This document shows positions 17,688 through 29,900 of a stretch of 64,000 bases of DNA, piece after piece. Made by a program: the position numbers and the translations under genes. Position 1 is the first letter of the stretch. Each line of letters starts with the position of its first letter. This DNA comes from a virus, in IMG/VR virus record IMGVR_UViG_3300031216_000012, positions 1 through 64,000 of that record; one strand, 5' to 3'. The notes below the pieces were generated by a model. It was given only the letters and a program-made list of their open reading frames with translations, did no database searches and was not told where the DNA came from.

Positions 17688-17992
17688 TGACTCTGCTCAG
17701 CGCCAATACGGTCATTGTAAAAGTCCCAAACACGGTGTTTGTGCCCGCCCAGTATGAAGTAGCAGAAACTCAGGTGTGTTCGATGGTTGGCGGGCCTGGG
17801 CCGGGAGACGATGAGGGCGACTGTTTTCGCTGGGTAACGATCATAATCAGCTGGCTGAACCCTGAAACGCTTCAGCCGTCCGGTCGGCCCAGCACCGAGA
17901 TAGAGCGGTTCTTACCATGCGTCGTCGCTCCCGCAGGAGTTTTGCTTTCGTACCAGTTTGACCCGCCTGGGCTTGTAGGGGAAATTACGTGA
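17687..17992 (+). CDS. Hypothetical tail-region protein
   Basis: 101 residues, coupled to the previous stop (TGATG). Contains several Cys and a Gly/Pro/Asp-rich loop (MVGGPGPGDDEGDC), with no membrane helix. It overlaps the next gene by four bases. Not recognised. Confidence 0.55.
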   Translation: MTLLSANTVIVKVPNTVFVPAQYEVAETQVCSMVGGPGPGDDEGDCFRWVTIIISWLNPETLQPSGRPSTEIERFLPCVVAPAGVLLSYQFDPPGLVGEIT

Positions 17993-18381
17993 CAGAGCAA
18001 GTATGCTTCGACTACACGATCCGTCGCCTGATACCGGGGACTGGTGTATTTACGACGGTCCCGGACGATAATTGGGAAGCCTACGGAATCTCGGCGCTAC
18101 CTGTAGACCCGGCTGAGCACTGGGAGTATTCATTTATCCCTCGCCGGAACTCTATATTTAAAACCGGTTTGTTCGACGAAGCGTTAGACCCGGCCCCCCG
18201 AGTTAGCACGTACGTTTTTGGAATAGAGTTTTCATTGTTTCGCTTGTACCCTCTTTTGAACGGAGTGCGAGCGGGCAGCGCTATTTCTTGGACGGACGGC
18301 CAAGTGGTGGAGATGCGAGCAACCCCATTTGAGTATTTTATTTCGGTGAATGGGATCGAACGATGGTCAGCGCAGAGGTAG
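17989..18381 (+). CDS. Hypothetical tail-region protein
   Basis: 130 residues from a GTG at 17989 that overlaps the previous stop (GTGA). Beta-rich and aromatic (EHWEYSFIPRRNSIFKTG), without recognisable motifs. Part of a run of small overlapping tail genes. Not recognised. Confidence 0.55.
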   Translation: MTEQVCFDYTIRRLIPGTGVFTTVPDDNWEAYGISALPVDPAEHWEYSFIPRRNSIFKTGLFDEALDPAPRVSTYVFGIEFSLFRLYPLLNGVRAGSAISWTDGQVVEMRATPFEYFISVNGIERWSAQR

Positions 18382-18388
18382 ATAGAGC

Positions 18389-18922
18389 ATGACTGATATT
18401 ATCGACTTAATTGCTACGGAAGAAATAGCCTTAGTCACGGGAGTAGGTGGGGGTTCCGCAACAATAACGTTCGGCGGGGGAACGGTTAGCTTTTCTAGTC
18501 CTGTGAGTGATGGGTTTACCGGGGCGGTCGGATTCCTGATAGGGAGTAGCGCTTACGAAGATCGGACCATCGAAAAAGTGGTTTGGAGGCTTTCCTCGGT
18601 TTCTACGTCCGCCGGATACGACTGGGATGCCACGTCAACGTCTGATGGTTCAGTGGGCATAATTCCAGGTAGTAATTGGCCGACTCCTCTTGATACTCCG
18701 GTAGCTATAGCAGGGTCAGTCATTTCCACAGGAGACCGTGAGATTGTTATGGCAGGCACTTTTTTAGCCGTGCCCGGCCTTTGGCTTCTTGGGTTAGGGC
18801 CAGATACAGGCGTAGATACAGACTCAGGCTTCGTCATCAGTAAGTTCGAACTCCACCTTGTGTCTGAAGATTCTGATTTGTTCTGGGCAGTCCGCAGAGG
18901 AGCGTTGGAGATCGATTTATGA
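18389..18922 (+). CDS. Hypothetical beta-rich tail protein
   Basis: 177 residues. Gly/Ser/Thr-rich with predicted beta strands (ATITFGGGTVSFSSPVSD) and no membrane segment. It ends inside the next gene start (ATGA). Possibly a short fibre or spike subunit. Not recognised. Confidence 0.55.
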   Translation: MTDIIDLIATEEIALVTGVGGGSATITFGGGTVSFSSPVSDGFTGAVGFLIGSSAYEDRTIEKVVWRLSSVSTSAGYDWDATSTSDGSVGIIPGSNWPTPLDTPVAIAGSVISTGDREIVMAGTFLAVPGLWLLGLGPDTGVDTDSGFVISKFELHLVSEDSDLFWAVRRGALEIDL

Positions 18923-20511
18923 GCAACATCGGAATCAACATCTGGACGACCGGCCCCGCGCTTGAGCAGCCAGAGCTGCTGGCGGGCGCGATCACCAACG
19001 ATGTCCGCAACACGACAGTTCAAATCCCAGTCCAGCTTTTTTCCGGTGATTCGGCGGGAGGTCACGTTGACGTTGTCGTTGCCCCTACTCTGGACGCCGG
19101 TGAATACAACTCAGGGGGCGTAGATGCTTCCCGTCCAATGCTGCTCAGCGGCGGAGACGCAGAGAACGGGGTGTTCGGTACGTTTCCCCCGTTCAGGCTT
19201 TTTGCCGGTTCTGAAGCACCCCCGATCGAAGCTGGCGTTCAGGCAATTGCATCTCCTACGGCGACCATCTACGGATACACCTGGAACATTGGAGGGGTCG
19301 ACACAGAAACAGGCACCCTCTCGCGCATAGGGGATCTCCCTGGCGCGGTGATGGAGGGAGAGTTTCCGCCTTTCACGTTGTCAGCGCTTTTATTCGACGG
19401 CGCTTTTGGGATAGGAACCATTGAGCTTCCGTTGTTCGGAGTCGAAAATGGATTTGTTCTGGCGCAAGACACATTGAACTTGTCGTCTTCGGTGGATTCA
19501 GAGCTTGTCGTTCTGATCCGCGAAGCCCTGGCGCTGAATGCGACGGAAGACACCACAGGCTCATACCAACTCGTAACGGGGTCGGACACGCTGCTTGTGC
19601 GGGCGATTCTGAACGTCCCGTACATGGTACAGCTGGTTGATCAGTTAGGACTGGCTGGAACCCAAGAGGTTACAGCTGAAAAGCTGATTACTTTGATCGA
19701 CACTCTGGGGCTCACTGCGTTGGAAGACACGGAAGCCAGCACGCTGACAGTCACACTTGCGGCCGCGCTGGCTTTGAATAGCGCGTCAACGACCGCGTTG
19801 AATCTGACGTTGAGCGACGCTTTGGGCCTTATAGGCGAAAACTCCAACCTGCTCAGACAGAACGCTGATCTGATCGACGCTTTGGCATTGACGGCGGTGG
19901 ACAACACCGCCTTGTTTGCAACGGATGACGTTCTCGACACCCTGGGGCTCGATGATACTGCCTCCACCGGGGCAGTGCTTCAGGTACTTGTCGAAGAGGG
20001 CATGGGCTTTTTTGTGTCTGTGCGTGTCGGAGAAGACGTTATCCATGGGTGGGTCGTCAACACGGAGCTGCAGGCGTTTTCAGAATATGAAAACTTCCCC
20101 TTCAACAGCCTGGTTTCAGCCAACGGCCGCTACTTTGGTGTGGCTGCGGACGGCCTATATGAGCTGACTGGCGACACGGACGAAGGCAGCGACATCGCCG
20201 CTTCGTTCCGAACAGGACTGACCGACCTGGGGACTCATAGCCTAAAGAATATCAAGGCTGCGTATATTGGGTATACTGCGGATGATAAGCTGGTATTGAA
20301 GGTCTCCACCACAGCGAAAGGGCAGAAGGAAGAGTGGTGGTACGAACTCAAGCAGTCAGACGCGGCATCCCTGCGCGACGGCCGGTTCCGAGTAGGGCAG
20401 GGATTGCGAGCCAAGTATTGGCAGTTTGAAGTGGCAAACACAAACGGTGCGGACTTTGAAGTCGACGATCTTCAGTTCATGTACCAAATTCTTTCTAGGA
20501 GAATTCGATGA
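18919..20511 (+). CDS. Fibre-like protein with degenerate 30-40 residue repeats
   Basis: 530 residues. The N-terminal 150 are beta-rich. Residues about 190-360 hold degenerate repeats built on (L/I)xDxLGL or xALALNxxxxT (LIDTLGLTALEDTEASTLTV, LSDALGLIGENSNL, LIDALALTAVDNTALF), a fibre-like pattern. The C-terminal 170 residues form a distinct mixed domain (GWVVNTELQAFSEYENFPFN). Likely a tail appendage. Confidence 0.6.
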   Translation: MSNIGINIWTTGPALEQPELLAGAITNDVRNTTVQIPVQLFSGDSAGGHVDVVVAPTLDAGEYNSGGVDASRPMLLSGGDAENGVFGTFPPFRLFAGSEAPPIEAGVQAIASPTATIYGYTWNIGGVDTETGTLSRIGDLPGAVMEGEFPPFTLSALLFDGAFGIGTIELPLFGVENGFVLAQDTLNLSSSVDSELVVLIREALALNATEDTTGSYQLVTGSDTLLVRAILNVPYMVQLVDQLGLAGTQEVTAEKLITLIDTLGLTALEDTEASTLTVTLAAALALNSASTTALNLTLSDALGLIGENSNLLRQNADLIDALALTAVDNTALFATDDVLDTLGLDDTASTGAVLQVLVEEGMGFFVSVRVGEDVIHGWVVNTELQAFSEYENFPFNSLVSANGRYFGVAADGLYELTGDTDEGSDIAASFRTGLTDLGTHSLKNIKAAYIGYTADDKLVLKVSTTAKGQKEEWWYELKQSDAASLRDGRFRVGQGLRAKYWQFEVANTNGADFEVDDLQFMYQILSRRIR

Positions 20512-22340
20512 GTACGCCTCCAATTCTTGATCCTGCAGGGCTAGTAAACGAAGGGTGGAACACGTTTTCGTCCAAGGCTCTCCTGGCGTTTGACCAAGGG
20601 TTGCAATTTGCCAATTCTCTTGGCACGTTCAATATCAACCCGGTCAATTACGACGCAACGTTCATTCCTCCGTCGGGCAACGGGCTGGTGTTCAATCGCC
20701 CGCTACGTCCTGACGAGCCCCAGTTTGACTATTCGATCTCGCTCCCTGATCCTCTGCAGTTGGAAATTCCGCGGGTTCCAGGGTTTCCAAGCGCGCCTGA
20801 GTTTGAATCAGAACCCCCGGTTCTCGATTTCAGCGGCATGCCTAAGGTTCCTGATTTTGGATCGCCTCCTGCGGCGCCAGAGCTGGACCAGGTAGACATC
20901 CCGGACGCGCCTACCCTGGTAATGCCGGATGTACCGCCGCTGACAGCGTTGAACCTCCCCCAGCCCCCAGAACTTCTTGATATTGAGTTCGAAGGCATCC
21001 GACCCCGCTTTGATGGGGTAGTGCCCGACGCGGCGATCGACTTCGTTGAAGAGGACTACCAGAGCGAGTGCTTGGACCGGATCAAGGTTGAAATCAAACG
21101 CATGCTCGATACCGGCACCGGCATGCCGGCTGCGCTCGAGCAGATGCTGGTTGACCGGCTTTCGCAGCGCGAAGATCGTGAGTCCACCCGCGCCGTGCAG
21201 GAAGCGATGGAGGAGGCGTCAAGCCGCGGCTTCAGTTCACCTCCGGGGCGTACGATGCGTCGTGTGCAGCAGGCTCGCCAACGGAATCAAGAGCTGAAGT
21301 CTTCCCGTCACCGCGAAGTTTTTGTTCAGCGCCGGCAGGAAGAGATCCAGAATTTCCAGTTTGCTATTGCTCAGGGCATCGGCCTCGAAAACATCCTGAT
21401 TAACCTGCACCTGAACGTGATGCAGAGGGCATTTGATCTGTCACGCGCTGTAGCGGATTTGAAATTCCGGCAGCTCGAAGCCGAAGTCACGATCTATAAC
21501 GCCGCTCTCCAAGGCTACCAGGTCGACGCTCAAGTTTACGAGGCCCGCCTCCGAGCTGAGCTGCAGAAGCTTGAGCGGTTCCGCCTGCAGATCCAGGCGG
21601 AGGCACTCAAGCAGGAGATCGATCGTAACAAGGTGGCCATTTACACGGCACAGCTCGAAGCGGTGCGGAACGTGGTGGACATTTATCGGGCTCAGGTAGA
21701 AGCCGCACGCGCTGTTGCCGAGAAGAACAACGCCGAGATCCGGGCCTACATTGGCCAGATCGAAGGGTATCGCGCTGAGATTGACGCCTCTCGCACCGAG
21801 TTCGAGCTGTGGAACGCGAAGATCCGAGGTGAGCTGGGCAAGGTTCAGGCATACGAAGCAGAGACCCGAGGTTTCCTTGCTCGCGTGCAGGCGTACGACA
21901 CTGAAGTGCGGGCGGCGACCGTCCAACCTCGTTTGGAGATCGACATTGAATCGCTTCGATTGCAGGAGTTCACTTCTCGGCTCGACACGGTGCGGACTCA
22001 GATCCAGAACGAAGGACAGCGGGCGACCGCGCTGGCGTCGGTCTACGGCTCCCAAGCGCAGATGTATGCGGCCGACGGGCAGCTGGCGGAGAATGAAACA
22101 GCAGCACGCGACCGAAACTTCCGCTCGGCGCTCGAATCACGACGTACCGAGTCTGAACGGGCACTGGCCCAGGCACAGCTTGATATTGAACAGGTGCTTC
22201 GGGGAGCGAACATTCTCTCCAGCGCACTGGATTCGGCCGGTCGCATATCTTCCCAGCTTAGCGCCGGAGCAATGAGTGCGGTATCATTGAGCGCAGGTAT
22301 CAATGGTTCGGTTGGCACCAGCTACAACTACCGCTTCTAA
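20508..22340 (+). CDS. Long coiled-coil tail or ejection protein
   Basis: 610 residues, start coupled to the previous stop. The N-terminal third is Pro-rich with repeated PxxP-like blocks (about residues 70-165). The centre (about 200-560) is an almost continuous charged coiled coil (YRAQVEAARAVAEKNNAEIR). It sits directly before two ejection-type proteins, so a role in the extensible tail or the genome delivery channel is plausible. No enzyme motif seen. Confidence 0.6.
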   Translation: MSTPPILDPAGLVNEGWNTFSSKALLAFDQGLQFANSLGTFNINPVNYDATFIPPSGNGLVFNRPLRPDEPQFDYSISLPDPLQLEIPRVPGFPSAPEFESEPPVLDFSGMPKVPDFGSPPAAPELDQVDIPDAPTLVMPDVPPLTALNLPQPPELLDIEFEGIRPRFDGVVPDAAIDFVEEDYQSECLDRIKVEIKRMLDTGTGMPAALEQMLVDRLSQREDRESTRAVQEAMEEASSRGFSSPPGRTMRRVQQARQRNQELKSSRHREVFVQRRQEEIQNFQFAIAQGIGLENILINLHLNVMQRAFDLSRAVADLKFRQLEAEVTIYNAALQGYQVDAQVYEARLRAELQKLERFRLQIQAEALKQEIDRNKVAIYTAQLEAVRNVVDIYRAQVEAARAVAEKNNAEIRAYIGQIEGYRAEIDASRTEFELWNAKIRGELGKVQAYEAETRGFLARVQAYDTEVRAATVQPRLEIDIESLRLQEFTSRLDTVRTQIQNEGQRATALASVYGSQAQMYAADGQLAENETAARDRNFRSALESRRTESERALAQAQLDIEQVLRGANILSSALDSAGRISSQLSAGAMSAVSLSAGINGSVGTSYNYRF

Positions 22341-22351
22341 AGGATACGATT

Positions 22352-23908
22352 ATGGCAACAGACAACCGATCAAAAGGGCAAGTTTCTCAGGCAGTAGAGC
22401 GCGGCGAAGAGGAAGGAATAAGTTCTTTCCGGCGCCGGTTTGGCGGAGGAGCAGCTGTAGATACTGGCCAAGCGGCGCAGGTGTTTAACGACGACAACAC
22501 CGAGCAGCCTCGTTTGGCAGATCGCATGGCGTCAAACTACTACCCTCCAAACTTCGAAATGGACGGCCGGCAAGACAGACAAGCCCCTCGCGGGCTGCGG
22601 GCCGCGCAGCCTGTTATCGGCGCTACTGAGATGAGAGAGCAGGAACGACGTGCTGGCATCGATGCCAGCATTGCCGGGTCGCGAGCACGGCGCGATGCCG
22701 GACCCCGCATGAGCCGAGGGTACACCGGTAGTCAGCAGCAGACCCTGGCGGGTGCTCCGAACGCTCAAGACTTTCTTTCTAAGCGCTTACAGAACCGGAT
22801 GGCTGCTCGGACGCCTGACCCGCGAATGACCGACGCCCGCGATGCGCAGATGCGCCAAGACGAGTCCTTGCGAATGCAGAAGACGGCCCGCGAAGGCCTC
22901 GCTGCCGAGGAGCGGATGGGGCTGCGCCAGATGGGATCGAACGAGCGGATCGCTGATGTGGATGCGGAGTCGCGACGTGAAGTGGCTGAGATTCGTAATG
23001 CAGGCCAAGGCGGTCCGAGAGGAGGGCGTGGCGGGGGAGACGGCCAAGGAAACAGCCAAGGAAACAGCGGCTGGTATACGTCGGGTGAAGAAGGTTCCCA
23101 AGTCAACTGGGAAGGTCTTAGAAACAGTCCTGAACTGGCGCAGGAATCAGGCACGTTTATTGCCGGCCGTACGGCCGCAGCGCTCACTGCCTCGAACATG
23201 TTCGACCCAGAGACTATCAATGAAGGGCAGATTGGACAGCTTGCAGGCAGCTGGATTCAGAACTCGGCCCGAGAAGAGTTTCCTGGTAGGCCCAGCACTC
23301 CCGAAGGGCTGGAACGCTTGTTTGTCGGAGCGCAGGTACTCGCTCGGATGGGCGGAGAAGACTTTACTCCTGCGAGTTCTGCGAAAGGATCAGTAGAACA
23401 GTTTCTCGACATGGCGCCGTCCGAAAATAATAGGTGGTTTAGATCAGGCACTACTGCTCGTGCGGGAGGGGCAGAATTTGATCTTAGTGACCTGCAAGGT
23501 CCAGCTCGTACCGCATTCAATGAGCTGCGCGATGTCAGCAAAGAAGCGGCAATAGCTATGCACGCTACTGATCCGAAGAGGGCTTTGAAGGCACTGAGTG
23601 CTATAACCGAACTGGAAGTAGCAGAAGCAGAAGCAGCTTTCGAAGAGACTTCAGGGATGGGCACGCAGACCGCTCGGCTTCTTTTTTCGGCGATTGCAGC
23701 TGGGGAAATTGACGGCCGCCTGGCACCCGGCGTGCGAGAGTCAGCACAAAGAGTGCTGGATCTTCAAAACCAAGTTTCAGCTCTTGAAGATGGAGATTGG
23801 CGGGCTTTTGATCAGGCAAGAACCCAAGGCGCGGATGAAGACCTCCAGGCTCAGGCCAGCGCTGCCGGCGAACTCGGAAATTCTAGGGAGCGCCGCGGCG
23901 CACCGTAA
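22352..23908 (+). CDS. Putative internal virion (ejection) protein
   Basis: 518 residues, preceded by AAAGGA. Strongly charged and low in hydrophobics; long Arg/Gln/Met-rich segments (ARDAQMRQDESLRMQKTARE) and a Gly/Asn/Gln-rich linker near residues 225-250. Position between the coiled-coil protein and the giant virion protein matches the ejection-protein cluster of podoviruses, delivered into the cell with the DNA. No enzyme motif recognised. Confidence 0.6.
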   Translation: MATDNRSKGQVSQAVERGEEEGISSFRRRFGGGAAVDTGQAAQVFNDDNTEQPRLADRMASNYYPPNFEMDGRQDRQAPRGLRAAQPVIGATEMREQERRAGIDASIAGSRARRDAGPRMSRGYTGSQQQTLAGAPNAQDFLSKRLQNRMAARTPDPRMTDARDAQMRQDESLRMQKTAREGLAAEERMGLRQMGSNERIADVDAESRREVAEIRNAGQGGPRGGRGGGDGQGNSQGNSGWYTSGEEGSQVNWEGLRNSPELAQESGTFIAGRTAAALTASNMFDPETINEGQIGQLAGSWIQNSAREEFPGRPSTPEGLERLFVGAQVLARMGGEDFTPASSAKGSVEQFLDMAPSENNRWFRSGTTARAGGAEFDLSDLQGPARTAFNELRDVSKEAAIAMHATDPKRALKALSAITELEVAEAEAAFEETSGMGTQTARLLFSAIAAGEIDGRLAPGVRESAQRVLDLQNQVSALEDGDWRAFDQARTQGADEDLQAQASAAGELGNSRERRGAP

Positions 23909-23940
23909 TCAACCGGGCGGGAAGACTGGTAAGGAACACT

Positions 23941-26900
23941 ATGGCAACTGATGACCGCAAGGCGGACAGCGAAAGCATAAACCGATCGCTTCGATCGTTC
24001 AATATCGACGCGCCTGCAATTCCAGACGGCGGATATACCGATGCACAGTTCGATGCTCTTGACAAGGTCCATGTCGAAGCAAACCGTCGCAGAAACGAAG
24101 GCGGCTCTTATGTGCAGCAACGCCAAGCAGAACGAGACGAAGTAGCTCGGGCGCAACAAGAAGCGGAGCAGTCCTTGTTGCGTAACCTGCTGGACACGGC
24201 GAGACAACCCCAAGAAACGGCCCAAACAAACCCCGCAGAGTTCGCCAATTTCGACGCTCAGGTCGACAGCGATCGCCTCGATGATATGGCCTACCGCGAC
24301 CGCACCAGCCAGTTCGGCAAAGGGCTGCGCTCAGCTGGTCAGCAGCTTCTGGCGACGGGTCCAGGCGTTGAGGCTATCGCTCGAGGGTGGGCAGGCGACG
24401 AAGAGGGTGCTACGGCCGCAGCACGACGTGCTGGAGATCGCCTGAACCGCGCCGCAGAGCTCGGCCCGCAGCAGAGCTTGTCAGGTGTTATGGACGGCGA
24501 CGATGAGTTCGGCGACTGGGTAGCAGGCGCCCTGGGGCAGCAGGCGCCGATTCTGGCGACATTCATCGGCACCGGTGTCGTCGGTGGACTTGCCGGCCGC
24601 GTTACTCAGAAAAGCATCGAGCGGGGCGTACTCCGAACAGTGACTGAGCAGCGTGGAGCTGCGGTTGCTGCACGCAACGTGCAGCAGGAAGCGCTGCGTC
24701 GAGCAAGCCAAGCCTATGTGTCTACTCAGAGCCGGCGGTCCGGGGGGCAAGCAGCGCGAGCTGTATCACGCCGTGATACAGCAGACAACGCCGTTCGACA
24801 GATCCAGCAAGAAGGTCAAGAGTGGATTCGTCGCACGGCGGCACAAGGCCCGAGGCGCGAGACGGTCTACAGCACGGTGGCGGCAGGGGCAACAGGAGTG
24901 CCGCTGTACAGCGCTGACACCAGCCAGTTCCTCATTGATCCTGATGCTGAAGGGTCGATCCGGTACAAAGCCGCGGTGGCGCTCACGGGCGCGACGATCG
25001 CCTCCCTCGCCTCGATCGCTCCGACCGTCGCCGTGCTACGGAGATTAGGGCTGGGCACGCAGGCCGCTCACATGCAGCAGCTGGCTGCGCAGAGCGCGTT
25101 CCGTCGTCTGCCGGCCGAGGGCGGCAAGCAGGCGCTCCTCGAAGGCTCAGCTGAAGTTGCGGCGGAAGTCGGTAAGACGTGGACGCACAGCTGGATCAAT
25201 GACAACATCGACGTGTTTGGCGCTGAGCAGATGGCGGGCTACATCGAATCGGCCGCAGTCGGCGCGATGCTCGGCGGCGGGCTGGGTACGGCAACGTCGG
25301 TACGCCCAGGCGACTTCAAGGAGCTGGGCAGCTTCATGATGCGCTTCCGCGAGCCTGGGCCGACTGAGATGGCGACGATGGAGCGCCGGGGCGATGCGGA
25401 GACCGCTCACAGCCGGAAGAAGAATGCACCGGAGAATGCTCGGGCGCAGGAGCAGTACGACTCGCTCGACGACGACATCCGTGCGCAGATGAGCTTCCCT
25501 GAGTTTTTGAACAGCCTGAGAACGGACCAGGGCCGCACGATTGCCCTCGGCCGACTGGTCGAAGGGATGGACAGCACCGAGGCCGGCACGTACCTTCGGC
25601 TGCTGATCGACCCCGACGCAGAGAACATTGCAGCAACCGGCGTGGATATGCCGGGGGGCGCACAGTCGATGGGCGATACCGCGTATCAGCGTCTCGCCCA
25701 GTCAGTAGGCGAAGAGAACATGGCGGTGCTGCTCGAAGCTGGCCGGCAGCAAATGACAGCTTCAACCGTCACGATGCTCCGCGAAGATTTGAAAATGCTC
25801 AACACGATGGAGCTGACACCTGAGCAGGCACGAGCAACGAATACTAGAATACAGAATGCCCGCGATCTGCTGGCACGCCTCGAGCAGCAGGCAGCAGACG
25901 CTGGCATGCCCGAGTCTCCGATGGCGTCGCAGATCGACGAGCTGATCCCCGGCCTGTACCGCGACGCTTCCGATACGTCTGAGACGACAACTCCACGAGG
26001 TGTGGAGGATGAGTCGACGCAGGATACCCAGGCGGTGCAGGAAGGCATCGAGCGGGCTGACGCTGGCCGGGAACAGAACGACTTCCTTGCCGGTACGCAG
26101 GAAGCTGAGACGAACCTGACACTGCCGTTCGCTGAGAACGATCGAGCCGCAGGGGTGGATGCACGGACTGCGACAAAGGCGGGCCGCCAGCGCTTGGGTA
26201 CGGTCGGCGCAGTGTGGGCCAAAGGCGGCGACGCTGCCAAGAACGCTCAGAGTATCAACAAGGATGCAGGCGGCGATCCGGCGAACCCCCCAGCGCGGGT
26301 TGAGACGCTCGACCGTGCGATGGATCTGGCCGAGCTGTCGGCTGAGGATAAAATTGCTGCCGCCCGCGAACTGTGGGACGGCAAGAACAAGTTTCAAAGA
26401 GGGCAGCTGCAGGAGCAGACCGGCAGAGAGGCTGAAACTTCGAAAGAGGCGATCCAGTCGGTCGAAGAAGCTAACATCATGCTCGGGCAGTTTGAAACCG
26501 TTGTTTCAGAGCGCCTGCCTGACGGGCTCTCAGGCCGCGAGCAGCGCTCGTTCTCTGCGCGGGAAGTGGACAGCTTTGTCATCCCCGAAGGCAAACGTCT
26601 CGACAACGTGGGGGTGGCTGAGGCGACTACTCCGAAAGAAACAGAAGAGAGCGTTGTTGCGCGGGAGGCAGCATCACAAGAAGGTCGGCCTGAACCCAAA
26701 CCAGTGATGAAAGACGCCCCAGTCCGTGTCAACCTGATCAGTGCTGTCCAGCGCATGATTGGCCGACTCGATGACATGGAGCGGACGGGGCCGAAAGGAG
26801 ACAAGAGCAAAACCAAGGGTGCAGCGGAGACCAGCGAGACGACCGACAACACTGGCAACATCTCCATGAGCAACATTGCCCGTGCGCTGAACCAGGCAGT

Positions 26901-29900
26901 GGCCGACCTGCGCGAGAAGGGCATCAACATCGACGTTGACTCACTGCCTGCCGACACAGTCGTCTTCAAGCGGGCAGGCAGGGAAGCCGTCACTGCCGGT
27001 GAAGTGCTGACTCGGGATAAAGGCCGCAGAGAGACAGCTCAAAAGACAGCGGCAGCATCGATTCGTGATCTGGAGACACAGAAAGCTGGCATCGAAGCGG
27101 CGCTGAAGGAGGGCGGGAATAAAGAACGTGTTGCCAAGCTGCGTGCGGATCTGAAGCGGAATGAACGAGCGTTTGCTGCGAAGCGGAAAGAGCGGCAAAA
27201 GGTGGTCAATGAGCTGAACGCCCGAGCACGTCAGTTGGAGTCTGAACTTGACAGGGTTGAGCGGGCGCTTGAAACAGACAGTAAGGGAGAGTTGATAGGA
27301 GAAATCAGCAAGGGCATTAAAGCTTTCCGAGGTACTTCGGACAGAGACCTCTCTACTCAAGAGCTTTCGGTAAAGAACGCGCTACGCATTGCAATGGACA
27401 TCCTCACTGCACCAACTGTAGAGAGATCGAAGTCCGCTCTCATGCGTGCCCGAAAACGGATTAGTGACGCGGAAGCCAAGATTGCTGCGCATGACCTGTT
27501 GGGTGCGCTTGATCGACTGACGTTGAAAGCCAGATTTTACAACGGCGGTATGCGTCGCAAAGCTGTCATGCGTGAGTTCGTAGCCAATGAACTGAAGGGA
27601 TTGAATGAAATTTCTTTCAACGATCCGTTTGCCGTAGAGACCGCAGCGTTTGGCGACCAGGTTGCCAGCAGCTCGGAGGTATTGTCTTCGGCAGAAGCAA
27701 ATACGCTGCAGGTAGAAAACAGGATTGACCAGTTGAGAGAATTGACTGATGCGCTTGACGGACGTATAGAAGCGGCTGAAACTCCAGAAGTGCGCGCAGA
27801 GCAAGAGCGGCTCAAAGAAGAACTTATGGAAGAGCTTGACTTGCTGGTCAGCCTGACTGACGATAAAGCCAAGTACGAGCTTGAGTCCCGAGAAGCGTCG
27901 CAGTTTGAAGGTCCAACTAAACGATCAGGTAAAGGCAGTAAAGGTAACGCAGCAGAAAAACCTTCAGCCAAAAACACCGACCTGGACGCCTTGGTTAAAA
28001 GCGGGAAAGCCATACTAAAAGATGACACGTACTACGTTACAGACGCTGAGGCCACACCTTACGTTGCTGGATCTACAAGCGACGGAAAGATTTATGTAAA
28101 CATAGCGCTTTCAAAAAGCCAGCCACTGGAAATCTATATTCAGAACAGCGACCAGAAAGTAGAGATGCTGCGTCGGCTAGGCGTGTCGGCCGCGCAGTTT
28201 GCTTCTCTGTTTAAAAGCCAAAGAGAAGTAAACGCTTTTCTGAGAGATCACGAAAGGAGTCACCTCCAGAACCGTGATAGAGAAGTGTACCCTCGAAAAG
28301 AAGATGGGTCGTTTGACTTAATGCACCCCGATGCTGTTGCAATTGAGGCGCGCGCTACGATTGACGGTCTTACGGCAGCACAAAAACAACAGCTCGAAAA
28401 AATGCAGGCTCCGTCTGCTAAAAAACAACGCGCCCAAGTCAAAGCTCTCGAAGCTGTAGCCTCCCGGATGAGCAACGAGACATCGACAGAACAACGCCAA
28501 GCCGAGGCGAAGTTCGCTGACGGAGTCATCAAAGGGCTTAAGCTGGCGCAGGTGACGATGGGTAGCGTGCTATCTAACGCCGAAGCCGCTGAGCGGGTCC
28601 AAGGCAAGAATATCGATCTGAACGCACACGATGGCCTATCGTTCACCACGATGAACCGCGACACTGGCGAGATCACGGTAGACATCTGGGTCAACGAGTC
28701 GATTACCGACCCGGCAGAGCGCATGGGCGTGCTGAACCACGAGATTGGTCATGCGGTCGTGACAAGCTCAGCGTTCAAACTGAGCACGGAGGACGCTCGC
28801 AGTCTGGTCGGCGCCTACAACAAGTGGCGCAAGGAGAACAAAGAGGGCAGCGTCGGCGCGACGATCAAGAGTAAGCGCAGCCTGCTCAACATGCTCGATG
28901 CGCGAGTCAACGATCCACGGCAGCTCAAGGATCTGAGCCAGGTCGAACGCGACAACCTGCTCGATTTCCAAGAGTGGTTCGCGGACAACGTGGGCCGCTG
29001 GATCGAGACGAACAAACGCCCGCGTGGCGTGATCGAGAAGTTCTTCTCATCGATCGCCCAGGCGCTGCGTATCTTGATGCGTACCAACCGTGATGCGGGT
29101 CTGCCTGACAGCACGGTGGCGAGTGTCCTGAACAACATGTGGGACAGCAAGCAGCCCAACGGTCATGTGCGGAAGTTCAGCTTGTGGAAGCGGCTGGAGC
29201 AGCACACTGAGCTTAGCAAGATAAAAGTTGAAGGGGCCACAGCCAAGCCGCTGCGAGTAGAACTACCTAAAAAAACGCGGTTTGCGGCGAAGGATCAGAG
29301 AAAAGCAGACCTTGCTCTTACTTGGGCGCGTGACGGTGGGGGAAGAAACCTTTTCATTGGTAGAGGGTCAGCAAGTTCTTCAACCAATGCGTACGCCAAA
29401 GCCTACGGAAAAAACGCCAATGTAGGCCGTTACAAAGACGGGGATGCTGTTTTTGTTTCGGCAGAAGGCAATCGAGGGGGGCGCATCGGGCCTGACTTCA
29501 AGGAGCTCAAAGCAGCCGCTGACGCTGGCGTTGTTTTTATTACAGATAACAAAGCGAACCGAAACCGCCCTTACAATAAAGGGGAGCGAGAAGTCGCAGA
29601 TTTCTTATTGGAAAATGGGTACAAAGAGGGAGTACAAGAAGGCGTATGGCACAAAGAAGGAAAGCCAAGAAATAAAAAGCCTTCTTTCAGCGAGGTCTAC
29701 GAAGAGATCCGTGCGCAGTACAAGGGCGAGATCGATCCGAAGCGCGCGCTGACCGGAGCGGTAGAGGCCGCAGTCTCACCGAGCAGCATCGAGGCGTTTT
29801 GGGGGGTGCGTGACTACATCATCGGAAAGATGTCGAGCAAAGAGCGGATGACGATCGGCCGTGCGCTAACCTCATCGAAGGTCCAGCGTCAGATGAACCA